The notes beneath the pieces were generated by a model. The model made no database searches. It was not told where the DNA came from and was given only the letters and a program-made list of their open reading frames with translations. The position numbers were made by a program, and so were the translations under genes. Shown one piece after another: positions 1-11,197 of a stretch of 64,000 nucleotides of DNA (positions are counted from its first letter, which is position 1; each line of letters begins with the position of its first letter). The stretch comes from Zeus faber (Eukaryota > Chordata > Actinopteri > Zeiformes > Zeidae), in contig OY482848.1 in NCBI GenBank assembly GCA_960531495.1, positions 25,185,256 to 25,249,255 on the forward strand, read 5' to 3'.

Positions 1-980
1 ACATCACAGAGGACTTAACATGGACTGTTCACACAGACACTCTGGTGAGAAAGGCGAGGCAGCGTCTCTACCACCTCAGGCAGCTGAGGAAATTCCGGGT
101 CTCGGTGAGGATCCTCAAGTCCTTCTACTGTGGTGCAGTGGAGAGCATCCTGTCAGGCAACATCACTGCCTGGTTTGGGAACTGTACTGCCCAGGACAGG
201 CGGGCCCTGCAGAGGGTGGTGCATTCAGCTGAACGTACCACTGGAACTACCCTCCCCCCCTTGCAGGAGTTATACACCAGGAGGTGTAGTAGCAGAGCCC
301 GTAGGATCATGAAGGATCCTCATCACCCCAACAACGGACTGTTTCAGCTGCTGCGGTCAGGCAAGCGCCTCCGCAGTCACGCAGCGAAAACAGAGAGACT
401 GAGACAGAGTTTTTTCCCGCACGCCATTAGAACTGTCAACGCTGACCTCACCAGGGGTCCTTACTGAGCCATGCACTAGGCTCCACTACCTACTGTACTG
501 TATGTAGCATACTGTACCGCATACTGTGTCACTGTTCAGGGTTGTTTGTGATGCCGTATTGCTGCGCCGTACTGTTGTATACTGTGCTGTATTATCGCAA
601 ACACTACCTCACACTATTCACATTCAAACGCCACTTTAATTCACATGCCACTTTAAATGCACATATCTGTATATACATAGGCATATTCCTTCTAGCTATT
701 CCATTTTATTTCAATTTATTTTTATTGTATTTTATTCTATATATTTTTATCTTATTCTATAAGTATTCCACTTACTGTATTACGTTTTAGGAGTCAGTTA
801 GTCGGTCTATTAGAAAGGAATTTTCTACTTTTTATTTTATTTTATTTTTTATTTTTTCCTAGGACATATTGTGTGCTATCACCGGGTGCGTTGCATTACA
901 TTTCACTGCATATATGTATGGAAGTATGTATATGTATGTGACAAATAAAAATCTTGAATCTTGAATCTTGAATCTTGAAT
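1..980 (+). mobile_element. L2/CR1-like LINE, 3' end of copy A
   Basis: The 5' end lies outside the window. The first ~470 bp encode the C-terminus of a non-LTR reverse transcriptase (RQRLYHLRQLRKF, FYCGAVESILSG, ITAWFGNCTAQDRRALQRVV, HAIRTVNADLT). A 3'UTR follows, ending in a tandem tail of CTTGAAT units (about 952-980), which is typical of L2-type LINEs. It ends inside the integrase region of the minus-strand retrovirus that follows. A second copy of the same family is at 17467-18070. Confidence 0.82.
45..467 (+). pseudogene. L2-type LINE reverse transcriptase C-terminus
   Basis: A 140-codon open frame ending at a natural stop. It covers the region after the RT palm, with the conserved aligned motifs of fish L2 ORF2 (KAxQRLYxLRxL, SFYCGAVESIL, ALQRVVxxAExxTG, RRIMKDPxHP, LLRSGKRLRSxxAKTERLRQSFFPxAI). 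No endonuclease or RT catalytic core is present in the window, so it is a fragment. Confidence 0.75.
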
Positions 981-1268
981 GACAATTTAGCGAAACAGGG
1001 AAACAGGCACCTGGGAAGGCAGGGTTTGTCATCGGGACCCATCCAAACACTGTCGCGGAGGGTGGCCCCACAGTTGGACCAAAGCCTGCGTTCGTCTGGG
1101 GAAGAGAGGGAGAGGAGGTCAGTGAGGGAGGGGGGTGTGGGGGACAGGGGGGATGAGTAGAGGGAGGAGGAATGAGGGAGGGGGCTGCATGCCGCGGCCT
1201 TAGCGGCTGCGTCGGCGCAGGCGTTGCCAAGGGAGATGGGGTCTGTGTTGGAGGTGTGTGCGGCGCAT
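980..1268 (-). pseudogene. ERV RNase H end and integrase N-terminus, truncated
   Basis: In another frame the sequence continues as NACADAAAKAAA (the usual RNase H end) and then LWSNCGATLRDSVWMGPDDKPCLP, like the N-terminus of gamma/epsilon integrases. It is cut at the LINE 3' end at 980. The HHCC finger is not fully present. Confidence 0.6.
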
Positions 1269-2159
1269 TTACAAACAGCGATGGAGAGGAAGGAGGATGG
1301 CTTCCAAAAGGGCCGCCACTTTATGGTGGTGCAAGATGGGCTTGCCGTTGGACTTCAGAAACCGTCTGTGTTTCCAAAGGGCGCCAAAGTCATGCACGAC
1401 GCCAAAAGCGTAACGAGAGTCGGTGTAGATTGTCGCTGAACGGCCTTCGGCCAATTTGCACGCCTCGGTCAGGGCAACGAGCTCTGCTGCCTGTGCTAAG
1501 AAATGAGAAGGGAGGGGGGAGGAGAGGACAACAGAATGGTCGTCTGCGACTGCGAACCCAGCATGAGAGCGGCCGGTGTCGGGGTAGCGGAAAGCGGATC
1601 CATCTACATAGAAAACAAAATCAGGGTTAGTCAGCGGAACATCAGTGAGATCTGGACAGGGTGTACAGATGAGGTGAAGTTCGGTGGAACAGGAGTGTGG
1701 CGTGCCGTCGTCAGAGAGAGGTAGTAATGTGGCAGGGTTGAGGGTGGTACACCGGCGCACTGTGACATGTGGAAGCCCTAAGAGGACTGTGTGGTAGCGG
1801 AGCCAACGTGCTGCCGAAAGATGGGAGGATTTTTGTTCCTGTAAGATGTTGGAGACAGAATGGGGAACAAAAAGAGTGAGTGGTGCGAAACCCACAAAGT
1901 CGTGTGTGGCCAGGACGGCCTTTTTGCAGGCCGCGACAGCGCGCAGGAAAGGAGGAAGGCCACGATCCACCAGATACAATACACATGAGAAGAAGCCCAC
2001 AGGCCTGAGGGCGTCGCCATGTTTTTGTAAAAGGACAGAGGTCATGCTGCCCTGACGTTCGTCCACGAACTGGACAAAGGGCCGAAGGGGATCTGGAATC
2101 CCCAGAGTTGGAGACGTCTGGAGGGCCACCTTAAGGGCCCTGAAGTTCTGCGCAGGCAT
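1269..2159 (-). pseudogene. ERV RNase H domain
   Basis: A long open frame (296 codons) downstream of RT. It contains the retroviral connection region and an RNase H with the expected acidic residues in context: FYVDGSAFR, AAELVALTEACKLAEG and IYTDSRYAFGV. It ends at a frameshift near 1269. Confidence 0.78.
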
Positions 2160-3083
2160 CCTCGGTCTGTAAGTGGAGAAGAGGCTGTAAGGCTACGGGA
2201 CAGGGTGATTTCCCTGAGGGGGCGATTGAGGGGTGAAAAATTGGGGATGAAATGGCGACAGTAAGAACACATGCCTAGAAAAGAGAGCATTTGCTTTTTG
2301 TTATATGGTCTGGGGATGTCGATGATGGCTTGGATTCTGGCGGGGGACAAAGTTTTCCCCTGAGGTGTGATGACGTGACCAAGGAAGACCACCTTCTGGG
2401 AGACAAACTGAAGTTTGTTTAGAGAAACCTTATGACCCTCAGATGAGAGGTGCTGCAGGAGTGTGAGGGTTTCCTGTTTGCACTGGGCCTTCGTGGGAGC
2501 GGCGATGAGAAGGTCGTCCACATACTGCAGGAGGGCCGTTCCCTCGGAAAGGACGAGGGGGGGGCGAGGCTGCGGGCGAGGGCCTCACAGAAGAGGGTGG
2601 GTCTGCAAGTTAAGCCCTGGCAGAGACGCGTCCAGGTGTAGCATTTCCCAGCGAAGTGGAAGGCGAACCAAAACTGGGAGTCTGGGTGAACTGGGACAGA
2701 GAAAAAAGCATTGGAGAGGTCAATGACAGAAAACCAAGTGGATCCCGAAGGGATTTGACTCATGATAGTGTATGGGTTAGGAACATTCGGAGCAGGGTGG
2801 TCGATGGCCGCATTAATGGCCTGCAGGTCTTGGACAAAGCGCCACTTGGTGGGCTGTCCTTGTGTCCTTTCTTGACTGGGAATATAGGTGTTTGCACAGG
2901 GGAGTCGTCACATGGAATGATAATTCCTGCGTTAAGGAGAGACTCAAAGACGGGGGTGATGCCATCGACAGCTTCCTGTCGCAATGGATATTGTTTTTGT
3001 GACGGGCGAAAAGAGGATTTGGGTTTGATGTGCACTGGGGGACAGTTTTTATTAGGCCTACGTTGTATTTGCCGGCCTCCCAC
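2042..3083 (-). pseudogene. ERV reverse transcriptase, frameshifted
   Basis: The RT is spread over three frames. Seen: the thumb/finger start KSSFRPSQKQYPLRQEAVDGI, the first catalytic motif FSVIDLSNAFFSVP (Asp present), the second catalytic motif YVDDLLIAAP at about 2527-2498, then LGHVITPQGKTLSP and QMLSFLGMCSYCRHFIPNF. The order and spacing match gamma/epsilon-retroviral RT, not Gypsy. Confidence 0.78.
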
Positions 3084-3696
3084 AGGGTGGATCGGACTTG
3101 GGCCAGCAACGGGGAGATGTCGGAAGGTGTTGACGGTTTGGATAGGTAATGACCGGTGTGGGCCTTGTCCGGCACGAGCTGAACGGTTCAGGGAGTGGAG
3201 AGCGGCGCGACGAATGGTAGTTTAAACGCGTTCGCCGTAGGAGAAAAAAGACATTGCGGGTGTGTGACGTTTGGCCTCCAGTCAGAGGCCTGAACGCAAC
3301 GGCGTGTAAAGACGCCCAGGTGTTGCCATGTTTCATGTGGAGATTTGGAAATAGACATGTGGGGCCTAATCGGGGACGGTAAACAACGACTGTTGGTCGG
3401 GGTCGAGGCGTATGAAAACAACGCAACGCTCTGAATCGAAAAAGATATCAGATGTGACGAGGCGGTCAGTTTGTTGACGATAAAACTCGTCCTCGTATGT
3501 TTTGTCTAGTCCGCGGTGTATATGTGAGGTGCAGTGGAGATCTTCGGCAGACGTGATCGGAATCAGAATTAATGAATGGTGCCGTGGCGCGTGACAGTCC
3601 GCTGCCAGCGGTGGCTCCTGTCCACCAGTGGTATGCGTACAGCGGAGGGACCGCGTCGAGACAGACGTGTGTGATCTGTCGGCGTCGCCACCACCC

Positions 3697-4098
3697 TCAG
3701 CCCTTTGGGTGTGGAGGTGATGGAGATGCCGAACACATCAGGTCCCTACCCGCTAGGTTAATATGGCACAAAGCAGACATCAAAAAAGAGTGCTTTGTGG
3801 TCCGTTTACCTTCGTCCGTGTGCCAAGTGCAACGGGCGTGGGTAGACAAATTTTCTAAAACCGTTTGATCGCTTGCGCTGGTAGACCATGAGGAGCGGCC
3901 GCTTAATTTTAAACATATTTCCTTGCTTTGAATAACAGAATGAGTGGCGCCTAATTCCACTAGAAAGGTGAGAGGTTTATCATTTATTATTAATGTTGTG
4001 GTAGGCATTTTCTGATAAGCTGAGGAATCACAGATGGCATATGTGCTCACTGAGTCGGAGGGAGAATTTTCTAATAATGCAATTTTCTGACGTAGCAA
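3697..4098 (-). pseudogene. ERV aspartic protease remnant
   Basis: The open frame contains a retropepsin-like segment with the catalytic loop written as FLVELGATHSVI. The family requires D-(S/T)-G-A; here codon 3957-3955 reads Glu and the next reads Leu. The enzyme would therefore be inactive. Frame breaks separate it from both gag and pol. Confidence 0.68.
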
Positions 4099-4220
4099 AG
4101 CAGGCAGTATATCAGTGTCAAGCGCGTCTTCATTGCATGGAGCGAGTGTGGGTGCGGTGTGTGTGTGTGTGTCTGTACATTACCCCCCGTGGACACCTCA
4201 TCCGTCGTGACGGCAGGAGA

Positions 4221-5915
4221 TCAGTCAGATCCGAACGGTGCCGACTGGGCGTGCTGGTTGGGGTTGGGGTAGCGCCGTTGGCGCCGACTTGGTTCGGGAC
4301 ATTCCCTGGACCAATGTCCGGTTTTTCCGCAATTAAAGCAGCGGTTGCGGTCATCGTCACCCCGGTTTGGTGTTCTCCAAGCCGGGGGTGGGCCTTCACG
4401 TCCTCGGTAGCTTTGGTCGCGTCCCCGTCCGAAGCTTCGTTCGCGCTGTTGTCCTCTGCCTCGTCCTTGTCCCTGGAATGGTGGGGTGCTCAGCGATGCC
4501 AGGGGGAGGTGGGCTTGGAGGGAGGCCAACTCGTGTCTGTCTCTGGTCTTTTTCTCCTTCTCCCTTCCTTTCGTCTCTGCATGTCTGGCATGACGCAGGA
4601 CGTCTGGCAGTCGGTTATCTCTCCACCCGCCTATCAAACTGTCCGTGAGTCGTCTCAGGAGCGTCGGTCGGAGCCTGTCGCAGAAGGCCATTTCGAGGAT
4701 GGTCTCGAACGTGGATTCTTTACCACCATCGAATGAAGCAGGACGAACGTTTCCCGAGAAGAACGTGCAAACGTCCATCACGCGATCATAAAAATCAGTG
4801 ACTGATTCGTTGGGCTTTTGGTAGCAGTTTCTGATCTTTCCGAGGTTAAATTTGACCGGGAAGTTGCGTTCGATGGATCTAAGTACTGATTCGACCCATC
4901 TTTCCCACTAGCCATTATCGTCCCAAACCGCGGTGCGTGCGCGGAGCCGGTCTGGGTCGTTGTCTTCTACATTGCGTGCGATGCGGGAGTAGCTTTCTGT
5001 TTTAAAGTGGAGGAGGTGCAGTTTTTTTAATTCTATACCAGTGGGTCGCCATGCACGGCACCAGATGCCGAGGACGTCCGCAAGGGCTTTTCCTCCACGG
5101 AAGACATCAGGCCAGTCTTTGATGGAATCGCGCATCTCGCCATCCACCTGCCGATGGACCAGGACCGCAGTGCCGTTTAGTCTGGGGAACTCCACCATCG
5201 GGGCTTGCATATCTGATGGCATGCTTAAAGCATGGAAAACAGCGCCTCTCCGAGTTGTGTGTGGGCTGGGGGCAAGGGGATTCAGGGCTGACAGGACAGT
5301 CTTTGGTGACGTTGGGACCACCATGGGGCGCGGTAAGGTTGGTGATGTTGGTGTGGAAGTCAGCAGGGTGGAGTCGTCCGTTGTGGACGCCGAGGATGCG
5401 GACGCAAAGCTTTCGTGGGGGAAGGTGTTGATGCGGCGTTAGGCAGCCCATAAGGTGGTGGATATGATGGCACCCAGTCGTCCCTTCGTCTCTGACGATC
5501 ACCCTGGGTCAGACTCGAATAGAGAGAAGGGGGGGGGAGACACAGGTGTATCAGTGGCAAGCTCAGCTTTTTCAGATTTTTCACATTTCAAACTCTTATT
5601 TTTTCCCGTTTCCTGACTTCTGGCTCGTGCTTCTGCCTCTTTTGTCCATATCCCTAGACATTGTTTATGGACATTTAATCTGACTAAATTCTTCATTGAC
5701 ACTTTCTTTTTCTTTCTCAATCTCTTTTCTTCCTCCGCAATTCTCTCACCCACTTTCCCTAACTGGGTCATACTTAAACCTCTCCTCGCGGGAAACCTGC
5801 TGTGTGCTACCCATTCTTCCATACATGACATACATTTGTCCCCATGTTTACTTCTCATTTGCATATTGATCGGAGAACCCCAATCTGGGTTCTCCTTACT
5901 AGGCGTGGACCCCAT
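4221..5915 (-). pseudogene. ERV gag (MA, CA, NC), frameshifted
   Basis: The start at 5915 encodes an N-terminal Met-Gly (MGSTPSKEN), typical of a myristoylated matrix protein. A basic, Lys/Glu-rich segment follows. Capsid-like sequence continues in other frames (for example around 5324-4908, with PMVEFPRLNGTAVLVHRQ). The end carries one CCHC zinc knuckle (CFNCGKTGHWSREC) and Arg-rich flanks at about 4300-4360. The reading frame changes more than once, so no intact Gag is encoded. Confidence 0.75.
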
Positions 5916-6353
5916 GTTGTGTGTGCGTGTTTTTTATTTTTATTTTATTTTATTAAACCCACGGGATTTTTATTATTTATATGTTAAAAATATATTTACG
6001 AAACAAAATATGTTTTTGAAATAGGAGTGCTATTTGAGGACTTCAACCTCAAATAATTCCTTTTTCAAAAACGCATAATTATAGAAGGACTCTAACCTCC
6101 TATTTTCTGGAGGACTTTAACCTTGTTTAATTTTAGAAGGACTTTAACCTCTGCACCGTAAGTCTGTAGAGGACTTTAACCTCCGCAGATTACCCCAAGG
6201 TTCTCTATTTTATAAATAGACACAACTTCAGAGTTTTGTTCAAAATCACAATCGATCCGTGAGTATTTTACCGTGTACTGGAGGAGTTTTAGACGTGTAG
6301 ATCCCGCGGAGAAGGTCGGGTCAAACAGCAGACGGTCCTCCCGTCCTTCAAGC
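5916..6353 (-). other. ERV 5' leader between PBS and gag
   Basis: Non-coding, A+T-rich leader. Its only clear structure is the five-fold motif at 6036-6186. By position it would hold packaging signals and a splice donor; none is identifiable by eye. Confidence 0.4.
6036..6186. repeat. Five copies of GAGGACTTTAACCTC-like motif in ERV leader
   Basis: The 15-mer (A/G)GGACT(T/C)(T/C)AACCTC occurs at about 6036, 6085, 6109, 6136 and 6170, spaced roughly 25-50 bp. It lies between PBS and gag. Function is unknown. Confidence 0.75.
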
Positions 6354-6371
6354 ATCCCACTTCTGACACCA
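6354..6371 (-). promoter_or_regulatory. ERV primer binding site, tRNA-Leu-like
   Basis: The minus strand reads TGGTGTCAGAAGTGGGAT right after the LTR end. Its complement, ATCCCACTTCTGACACCA, matches the 3' end of vertebrate tRNA-Leu as I remember it. Confidence 0.7.
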
Positions 6372-6711
6372 AGTTTGTCGTGGCAAATTCTGTAATAAAG
6401 GATCATGAACAAATTTGTTGTTGTGTGTATATTTATTTTAGATAAACAGAGTTAGTCTTTGCAAAGAGAGGCGAGGGAGAGACACCAAGTTTGTCGTGGC
6501 AAATTCTGTATGGAGGATCATGAACAAATTCGTTGTTGTGTGTATATTTATTTTAGATAAACAGAGTTAGTCTTTGCAAAGAGAGGCGAGGGAGGGACAC
6601 CAAGTTTGTCATGGCAAATTCTGTAATAAAGGATCGCGAACAAATTTGTTGTTGTGTGTATATTTATTTTAGAGAAACAGAGTTAGTCTTTGCAAAGAGA
6701 GGAGAGGGAGA
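6366..6711. repeat. Three tandem copies of a ~115-bp R-U5 unit
   Basis: Units 6366-6481, 6482-6596 and 6597-6711 share about 95% sequence. Each has TTTATT (AATAAA on the ERV strand), the LTR end and the first seven bases of the PBS (TGGTGTC). Only the leftmost unit continues into the full PBS. Confidence 0.9.
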
Positions 6712-7046
6712 GAGCGAGTGGCAGGACGCAGCCTGTAGTCGAGCTCACCCCGTCCTGCTGGATATAGGAAGAGCATGCGTATATATGTGGTGCGATGTGT
6801 AAGGCACTTAGGGTGGAGTGATGTACTGCTGTATCTGTGCGACGTGCTTGCCCTATCTATGTGATATACTGCCCTGTCTATGTGACGTGCCTACCTATCT
6901 GTGTGACGTCTGTTGATGACCTTGAGGTCATTGCCTTAGACCATGGGCCTTTGTGTGTTCTGAAAGTAGGTCACAGGTGTTCCTTGTTTATGGGAATAGG
7001 AGTCCTTGCTTGGGATGCATGCTGGTAAGATAGTGCTCGACAAACA
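6373..7046 (-). repeat. ERV 5' LTR
   Basis: It begins TGTTTGTCGAGC at 7046. U3 has a CATATATAC TATA-like box near 6779-6786. The R-U5 part, with AATAAA and ending CGACAAACT, is present three times in tandem. The 3' LTR is not in the window. Gypsy pol sequence resumes at 7047. Confidence 0.68.
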
Positions 7047-8426
7047 TGTTATTGTAGAAAAGGAAAAGTAGGATTTTGCCTATACACTCCATGCCAACGC
7101 CCTATCAGGAGGCAGAGTGCCTGCACTGTCAACGCATGCAGCGACATTGAGGTTATGGCTCTACAGGACCACAGAGTGGACGACGATGGTTCCCAGGAGC
7201 CCCCCAGCACGAGCAACTACCACAGCGCTGGGAACATCGACCCAGACCAACTCCAACACGAGCAGAGCCAAGACCCTGTCCTCTCCCGGGATCAAGAGTG
7301 GGTGAGGGGAGGCCACCGAACCAGACTGGCCAGCAGTCTCAGCACTGGACACAGACACTCACAGTGGGCCAATCTCATCAGCCGTGACGGGCTCCTGCAT
7401 TGCCGCTGGCAGACTCCTGGTGGCCATCGTGATGTCACCAAGACGACTTACCGCCTCCAGTCCCACTTCTACTGGCCAGGGTGTCGTCAATACGTGGAAC
7501 TCCACGTCCACCTGTGTGACACCTGCACTGCTCAGAAAGGGCCGATTCTGTGTTCTCACACCCTTCTGCAGTAGTACTAAGTGGGGGCTCCCATGGAGCC
7601 GGTGGCCGTGGACATCTTGGGCCCCTTTCTGGCCACAGAACGGGGCAGCCGCTACATCCTAGTAGCTATGGACTACTTTACCAAATGGCCCAAAACCTAT
7701 GCTGTTCCTGACCAGAGTACCGCCACCACCGCCGCACGCCTGGTGGACGAGATGTTCTGTCGGTTCGGAGTGCCGGAGGAACTGCACAGAGACCAGAGTC
7801 GGAACTTCAAGGCTCAGGTGTTTGCAGAAGTCTGCCGCCGGCTGGGCGTTAAAAAGACCTAGACTACGCCACTGCACCCACAGAGTGATGGATTGGTCGA
7901 ACGTTTCAACCGCACCTTGGCGACCCAATGCGCTATTCTGATGAGCCACCAGCAGCGAGATTAGGATCTACATTTGCCCTTGGTCCTTTGGGCATATCGG
8001 ACAGCGGTGCAAGAATCCACTAAGTGCACTCCGGCAACCCTCATGTTTGGACGCGAGCTCCGCACCCCTGTTGACTTGATGTTTGGCCCTTCCCCTGAAC
8101 CAGAGGTGGCCGGGGAGCCGGGCATGGACTATTTTCACTACCTTCGGGAGCGACTCCGGGCGGTGCATGAACTGACCAGGCAGGCTCTCGCAGCCACTTG
8201 GTCCCGTCAGAAACGAGCTTACGACCAGCGTGCCAAAGGGGAGGATTTGCCTTCGGAGTGCAGGTGCTGGTCTACAGCCTGGAGAGGAAGAAAGGCCTCT
8301 CCTCGAAGCTTATGAGCCACTGGGTGGGACCCTGTACAATCCTAGAGAGACTGTCTGATGTGGTGTACAGGGTGCTGCTGATCAAAAGGAACCGGGTGGT
8401 GGTTCAGCCTACAGAGAGGAGGTACA
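7047..8426 (+). mobile_element. Ty3/Gypsy element A, pol (RNase H end and integrase) remnant
   Basis: It starts at the ERV LTR border with the end of RNase H (HANALSGG). Then comes integrase: the finger region (HFYWPGCRQYV, CDTCTAQKG), the core with VDILGPF (first Asp) and HRDQSRNF, and the C-terminal region RKKGLSSKLMSHWVGPCTI. Stops and frame changes are present, for example a TAG at about 7572, a stop at 7860 and a frameshift near 7970. It ends at the 5' truncation of an L2 LINE. Confidence 0.75.
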
Positions 8427-8491
8427 TCAACTCATCAACTGGTGTGACAACAATAATCTACATCTCAATGCAAACAAGACAAAAGAAATAA
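7155..8491 (+). pseudogene. Gypsy A integrase, several frames
   Basis: Frames 7155-7574, 7581-7862, 7974-8315 and 8198-8491 together cover a Gypsy-type integrase; the tail of the last frame is already L2 sequence. The third catalytic Glu should fall in the frameshifted stretch around 7890-7915 (GLVERFNRTL in frame). No intact protein is encoded. Confidence 0.7.
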
Positions 8492-9394
8492 CTGTGGACT
8501 TCAGAAAGAAACACACACCACACATCCGACTCACCATCAATGGCAGTGCAGTGGAGTCTGTGAAGAGCACCAAGTTCCTGGGGGTGCACATCACAGACGA
8601 CCTGACATGGTCAATCAACACCACCTCCCTAGTAAAGAAGGCACAGCAACGCATCTACTTCCTTCGCCGGATGAGGAGAGCTGACCTCCCCCTTCTGCCC
8701 TCACCACCTTCTACAGAGGTGCTATTGAGAGCATTCTCACCAGCAGCCTCTGTCTGGTATGGCAGCTGCTCTGCTGCTGACCAGAAAGCCCTACAAAGAG
8801 TGGTGAGGACAGCAGAGAAGATCACCAAAACAGCACAACCATCCATCCAGGACCTGTACCCATCTCGCTGCCGCAAGAGAGCCACTAATATCATCAAGGA
8901 CCACACTCACCCAGCACAGAAACTGTTCACCCTCCTACCTTCTGGCAAGCAGTACCGCAGCATGACCACCAGATTCAGGAACAGCTTTTTTCCAAAGGCC
9001 ATCAGACTACTAAACTCACCAAACACGACATGAACACGACACCCACAAAGACCAACTGACTGCACAATATTTACATTTTTACAATACATATGTATCCCCT
9101 TGGCATACATATGTACCCTGTTGCTGCTAGCTTTGTACTGCACCTTATTACCTTAATAACGTACCTCATTTGACTTCTTGAGTATATTAAGACTATCCTT
9201 AGTCTTGTTGTGTTGTTGTGTCTATTGTTGTTGTCTTTTTGCACTTTCATATTATATTTTGTGTTTCAAATATTACTTGCACATTTGGAGTATGGGGAAA
9301 CGCAATTTTGATCCTCTGTGTAATTACGTGTTGCATGGTACGATTGACGATAAAGTACACTTTGAACTTTGAACTTTAAATTTTGAACTTTGTT
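8427..9394 (+). mobile_element. L2-type LINE, 5'-truncated copy B
   Basis: It begins inside ORF2 (WCDNNNLHLNANKTKEITVDFRKK) and runs through the stop at 9033, a 3'UTR and a tandem tail of TTTGAAC units (about 9358-9394). It is a different subfamily from the 1-980 copy, with a related protein but a different tail. It interrupts Gypsy element A. Confidence 0.82.
8494..9033 (+). pseudogene. L2-type LINE RT C-terminal fragment (copy B)
   Basis: A 179-codon frame without internal stops. It has FRKKHTPHIRLTINGSAVE, KFLGVHITDDLTW, VKKAQQRIYFLRRM, DQKALQRVVRTAEKI and SFFPKAIRLLN. The RT active site is upstream of the truncation and absent. Confidence 0.78.
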
Positions 9395-9610
9395 CTTCAT
9401 CATGACCGCTTGCCCCCTACTGACCCTTGGCTCCATCTGAGGGTGAGTCAGGGGCAGATGGGCAGCCTCCAGTCTGTGACTTGCCAAAATAAGCAGCCGA
9501 GGGGCCCCCTGGGCGGGCCCGGCGACAGCGTCAACTCCCCCAACACTTCAGAGACTTTGTGGACACATGGGTTGCTGGTGACAGCTAACCAGCCAGGTGG
9601 GCGCAATGCA

Positions 9611-9962
9611 GCGTGTTGGGGAATAGAGGGGGGCCGAGATTCCCCAGCATGCTTTGTTTGTGTGTTTTGGGGTTGTCGGGCAAGGGGATTGTTTTCTGTA
9701 ATGTTAATTGTTAAGTAATGTTAATTGTTAGGCCGTTGTTAGTGTTAGTTAGCCATGCTACTTGTGTTATGATAGATTATTACTTTTATGTGTTATGATT
9801 GTTGCACCAGGAGTGAGAGTGTGTGTGCCATTAGTGACCTGCCTGCCATGATAATGGTGTGACAAATGAATGCTGAGCACTGAGTAATAAAGAGTACTCT
9901 TGGTTGTAAAATAAAATCTTCTGCCTCTTGCTTGCTCGCTTGAAGAAGCCCCAGCCTGCTAC
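9611..9962 (+). repeat. Possible 3' LTR of Gypsy element A
   Basis: The sequence starts TGTTGGGG and ends CCTGCTACA. It contains AATAAAGAGTACTC and TGCCTCTTGCTTGC, as in the R/U5 region of Gypsy LTRs. It lies downstream of the integrase remnant after the L2 insertion. No partner LTR is in the window, so this rests on position and terminal dinucleotides only. Confidence 0.35.
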
Positions 9963-10080
9963 AATATATATACATATATATATATATACTTATACAAATT
10001 TTAAAAACAGGAACACTGCGTGAAACCAAAGTGGAGGTCTTCGAGGATTATATTGGGGTATTTTTATAACGAGAGTGTCA

Positions 10081-10805
10081 TGAAAGAAGATCAGGAATGC
10101 AATAATCCTAAGAAAAGGAAGAAGACAGACTCAGCAACGGAGACAGACAATCTAATCCCGAGTGCTATAGAGGTTAATGTCTTGGATGAGATTAACAAGA
10201 AGCTGGACATGCTTGGTCCACTTCTCCAAGACATTACCAAGATCAAAGCCAGCCTTGATTTCCTGCACCGCACGGTCGGCGAGATGCAAAAAGACAATGC
10301 AGATCTAAAAACCTCCACGAAGCGTCTCACAACAGAGGTGGAGGTTCTAAAAAAATAGAAATAAAATAATGAGAGAAACTATCCTGGATATACAGTCCAG
10401 AAGTATGCAGGACAACCTAATCTTCTCTGGGATCCCAGAGAACAACACCGAGTCCCCAGAAAACATGGTGAAAAACTTCCTCCACACCGCCCTGAAACTC
10501 CCTACGGACACTGTGAAGCAGATCACCTTCCACCAGGTTCACCAACTGGGACACCATGTGGAGAACCATCCCCGTTCCATTGCCAAGTTTGAACACCTCA
10601 AGCACAAAGAGCTGGTTGAAAGTAAATGACAGGAGCTGAAAGGAACCACACTGGGTATGAATGACCAATTCACCCGGGAGATCAACGACCGACGGAAGGT
10701 GCTGTACCCCATCCCGAAGGAGAACCGGCAGAAGGGAAAATGCGTATCGCTGGTTGTTGATAAACTATATATAGATGGTCTGTTATTCCGAGACTCCTCA
10801 ACCAC
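10081..10805 (+). pseudogene. L1 ORF1, broken
   Basis: The first frame (MKEDQECNNPKKRKK...) has a basic start and then a heptad-like coiled coil (INKKLDMLGPLLQDITKIKASLDFLHRTVGEM). A stop at 10356 and a frame change lead to RNA-binding-like sequence (SRSMQDNLIFSGIPE, VHQLGHH...RSIAKFEHLKHKE). A second stop is at 10627. This is the typical order of an L1 ORF1: coiled coil, RRM, C-terminal domain. Confidence 0.7.
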
Positions 10806-11197
10806 ACCTTGGTAATTTTTATCATTATGTATGTATTCTTGTTATTCTGGTAATTATATATTGCGAGATGTAGAAACTAGCATGCTATCTATGTCAGGAT
10901 TTAAAATATCACTCACTTTCATCATCTCACCCTCCTAATCCCTCCCTCCCTACTTCTCCCATCACTCTCACTCTATTCCATCTCTCACTATATATATGTC
11001 TGACTCTGCAATGTTTGATGTTTATCTTTGTCTATTTGTCATTTGTTTGTGTAGATATGTATCCCTACAAACTTCCTGCAATACTAGTAAAAAGGAATGT
11101 GAAGGACGAAAACCCAGACTTATCTATTGGAAGCATGGGCACGCTAGTATAGGTATTACTTTGGATGCACTGAGCCATCACCCCCTCACTAACTTCA

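Larger units (their letters stand above)
980..7046 (-). mobile_element. Endogenous retrovirus, gamma/epsilon-like, 3'-truncated
   Basis: It reads from the right. The 5' LTR (7046 to about 6373) starts TGTTTGTCG and ends CGACAAACT, a near-perfect inverted terminal repeat. The tRNA-Leu-like PBS (6354-6371) follows, then a leader, gag (from 5915), protease, RT with YVDD and FSVIDLSNAFF, RNase H (DGSAF, ELVALTEA, IYTDSRYA) and the start of integrase. The sequence stops at the LINE junction at 980, so the rest of IN, any env and the 3' LTR are missing. Several frameshifts and the missing protease Asp make it a dead copy. The right LTR abuts Gypsy pol sequence directly, so it probably inserted into an older Gypsy element. 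Confidence 0.82.
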
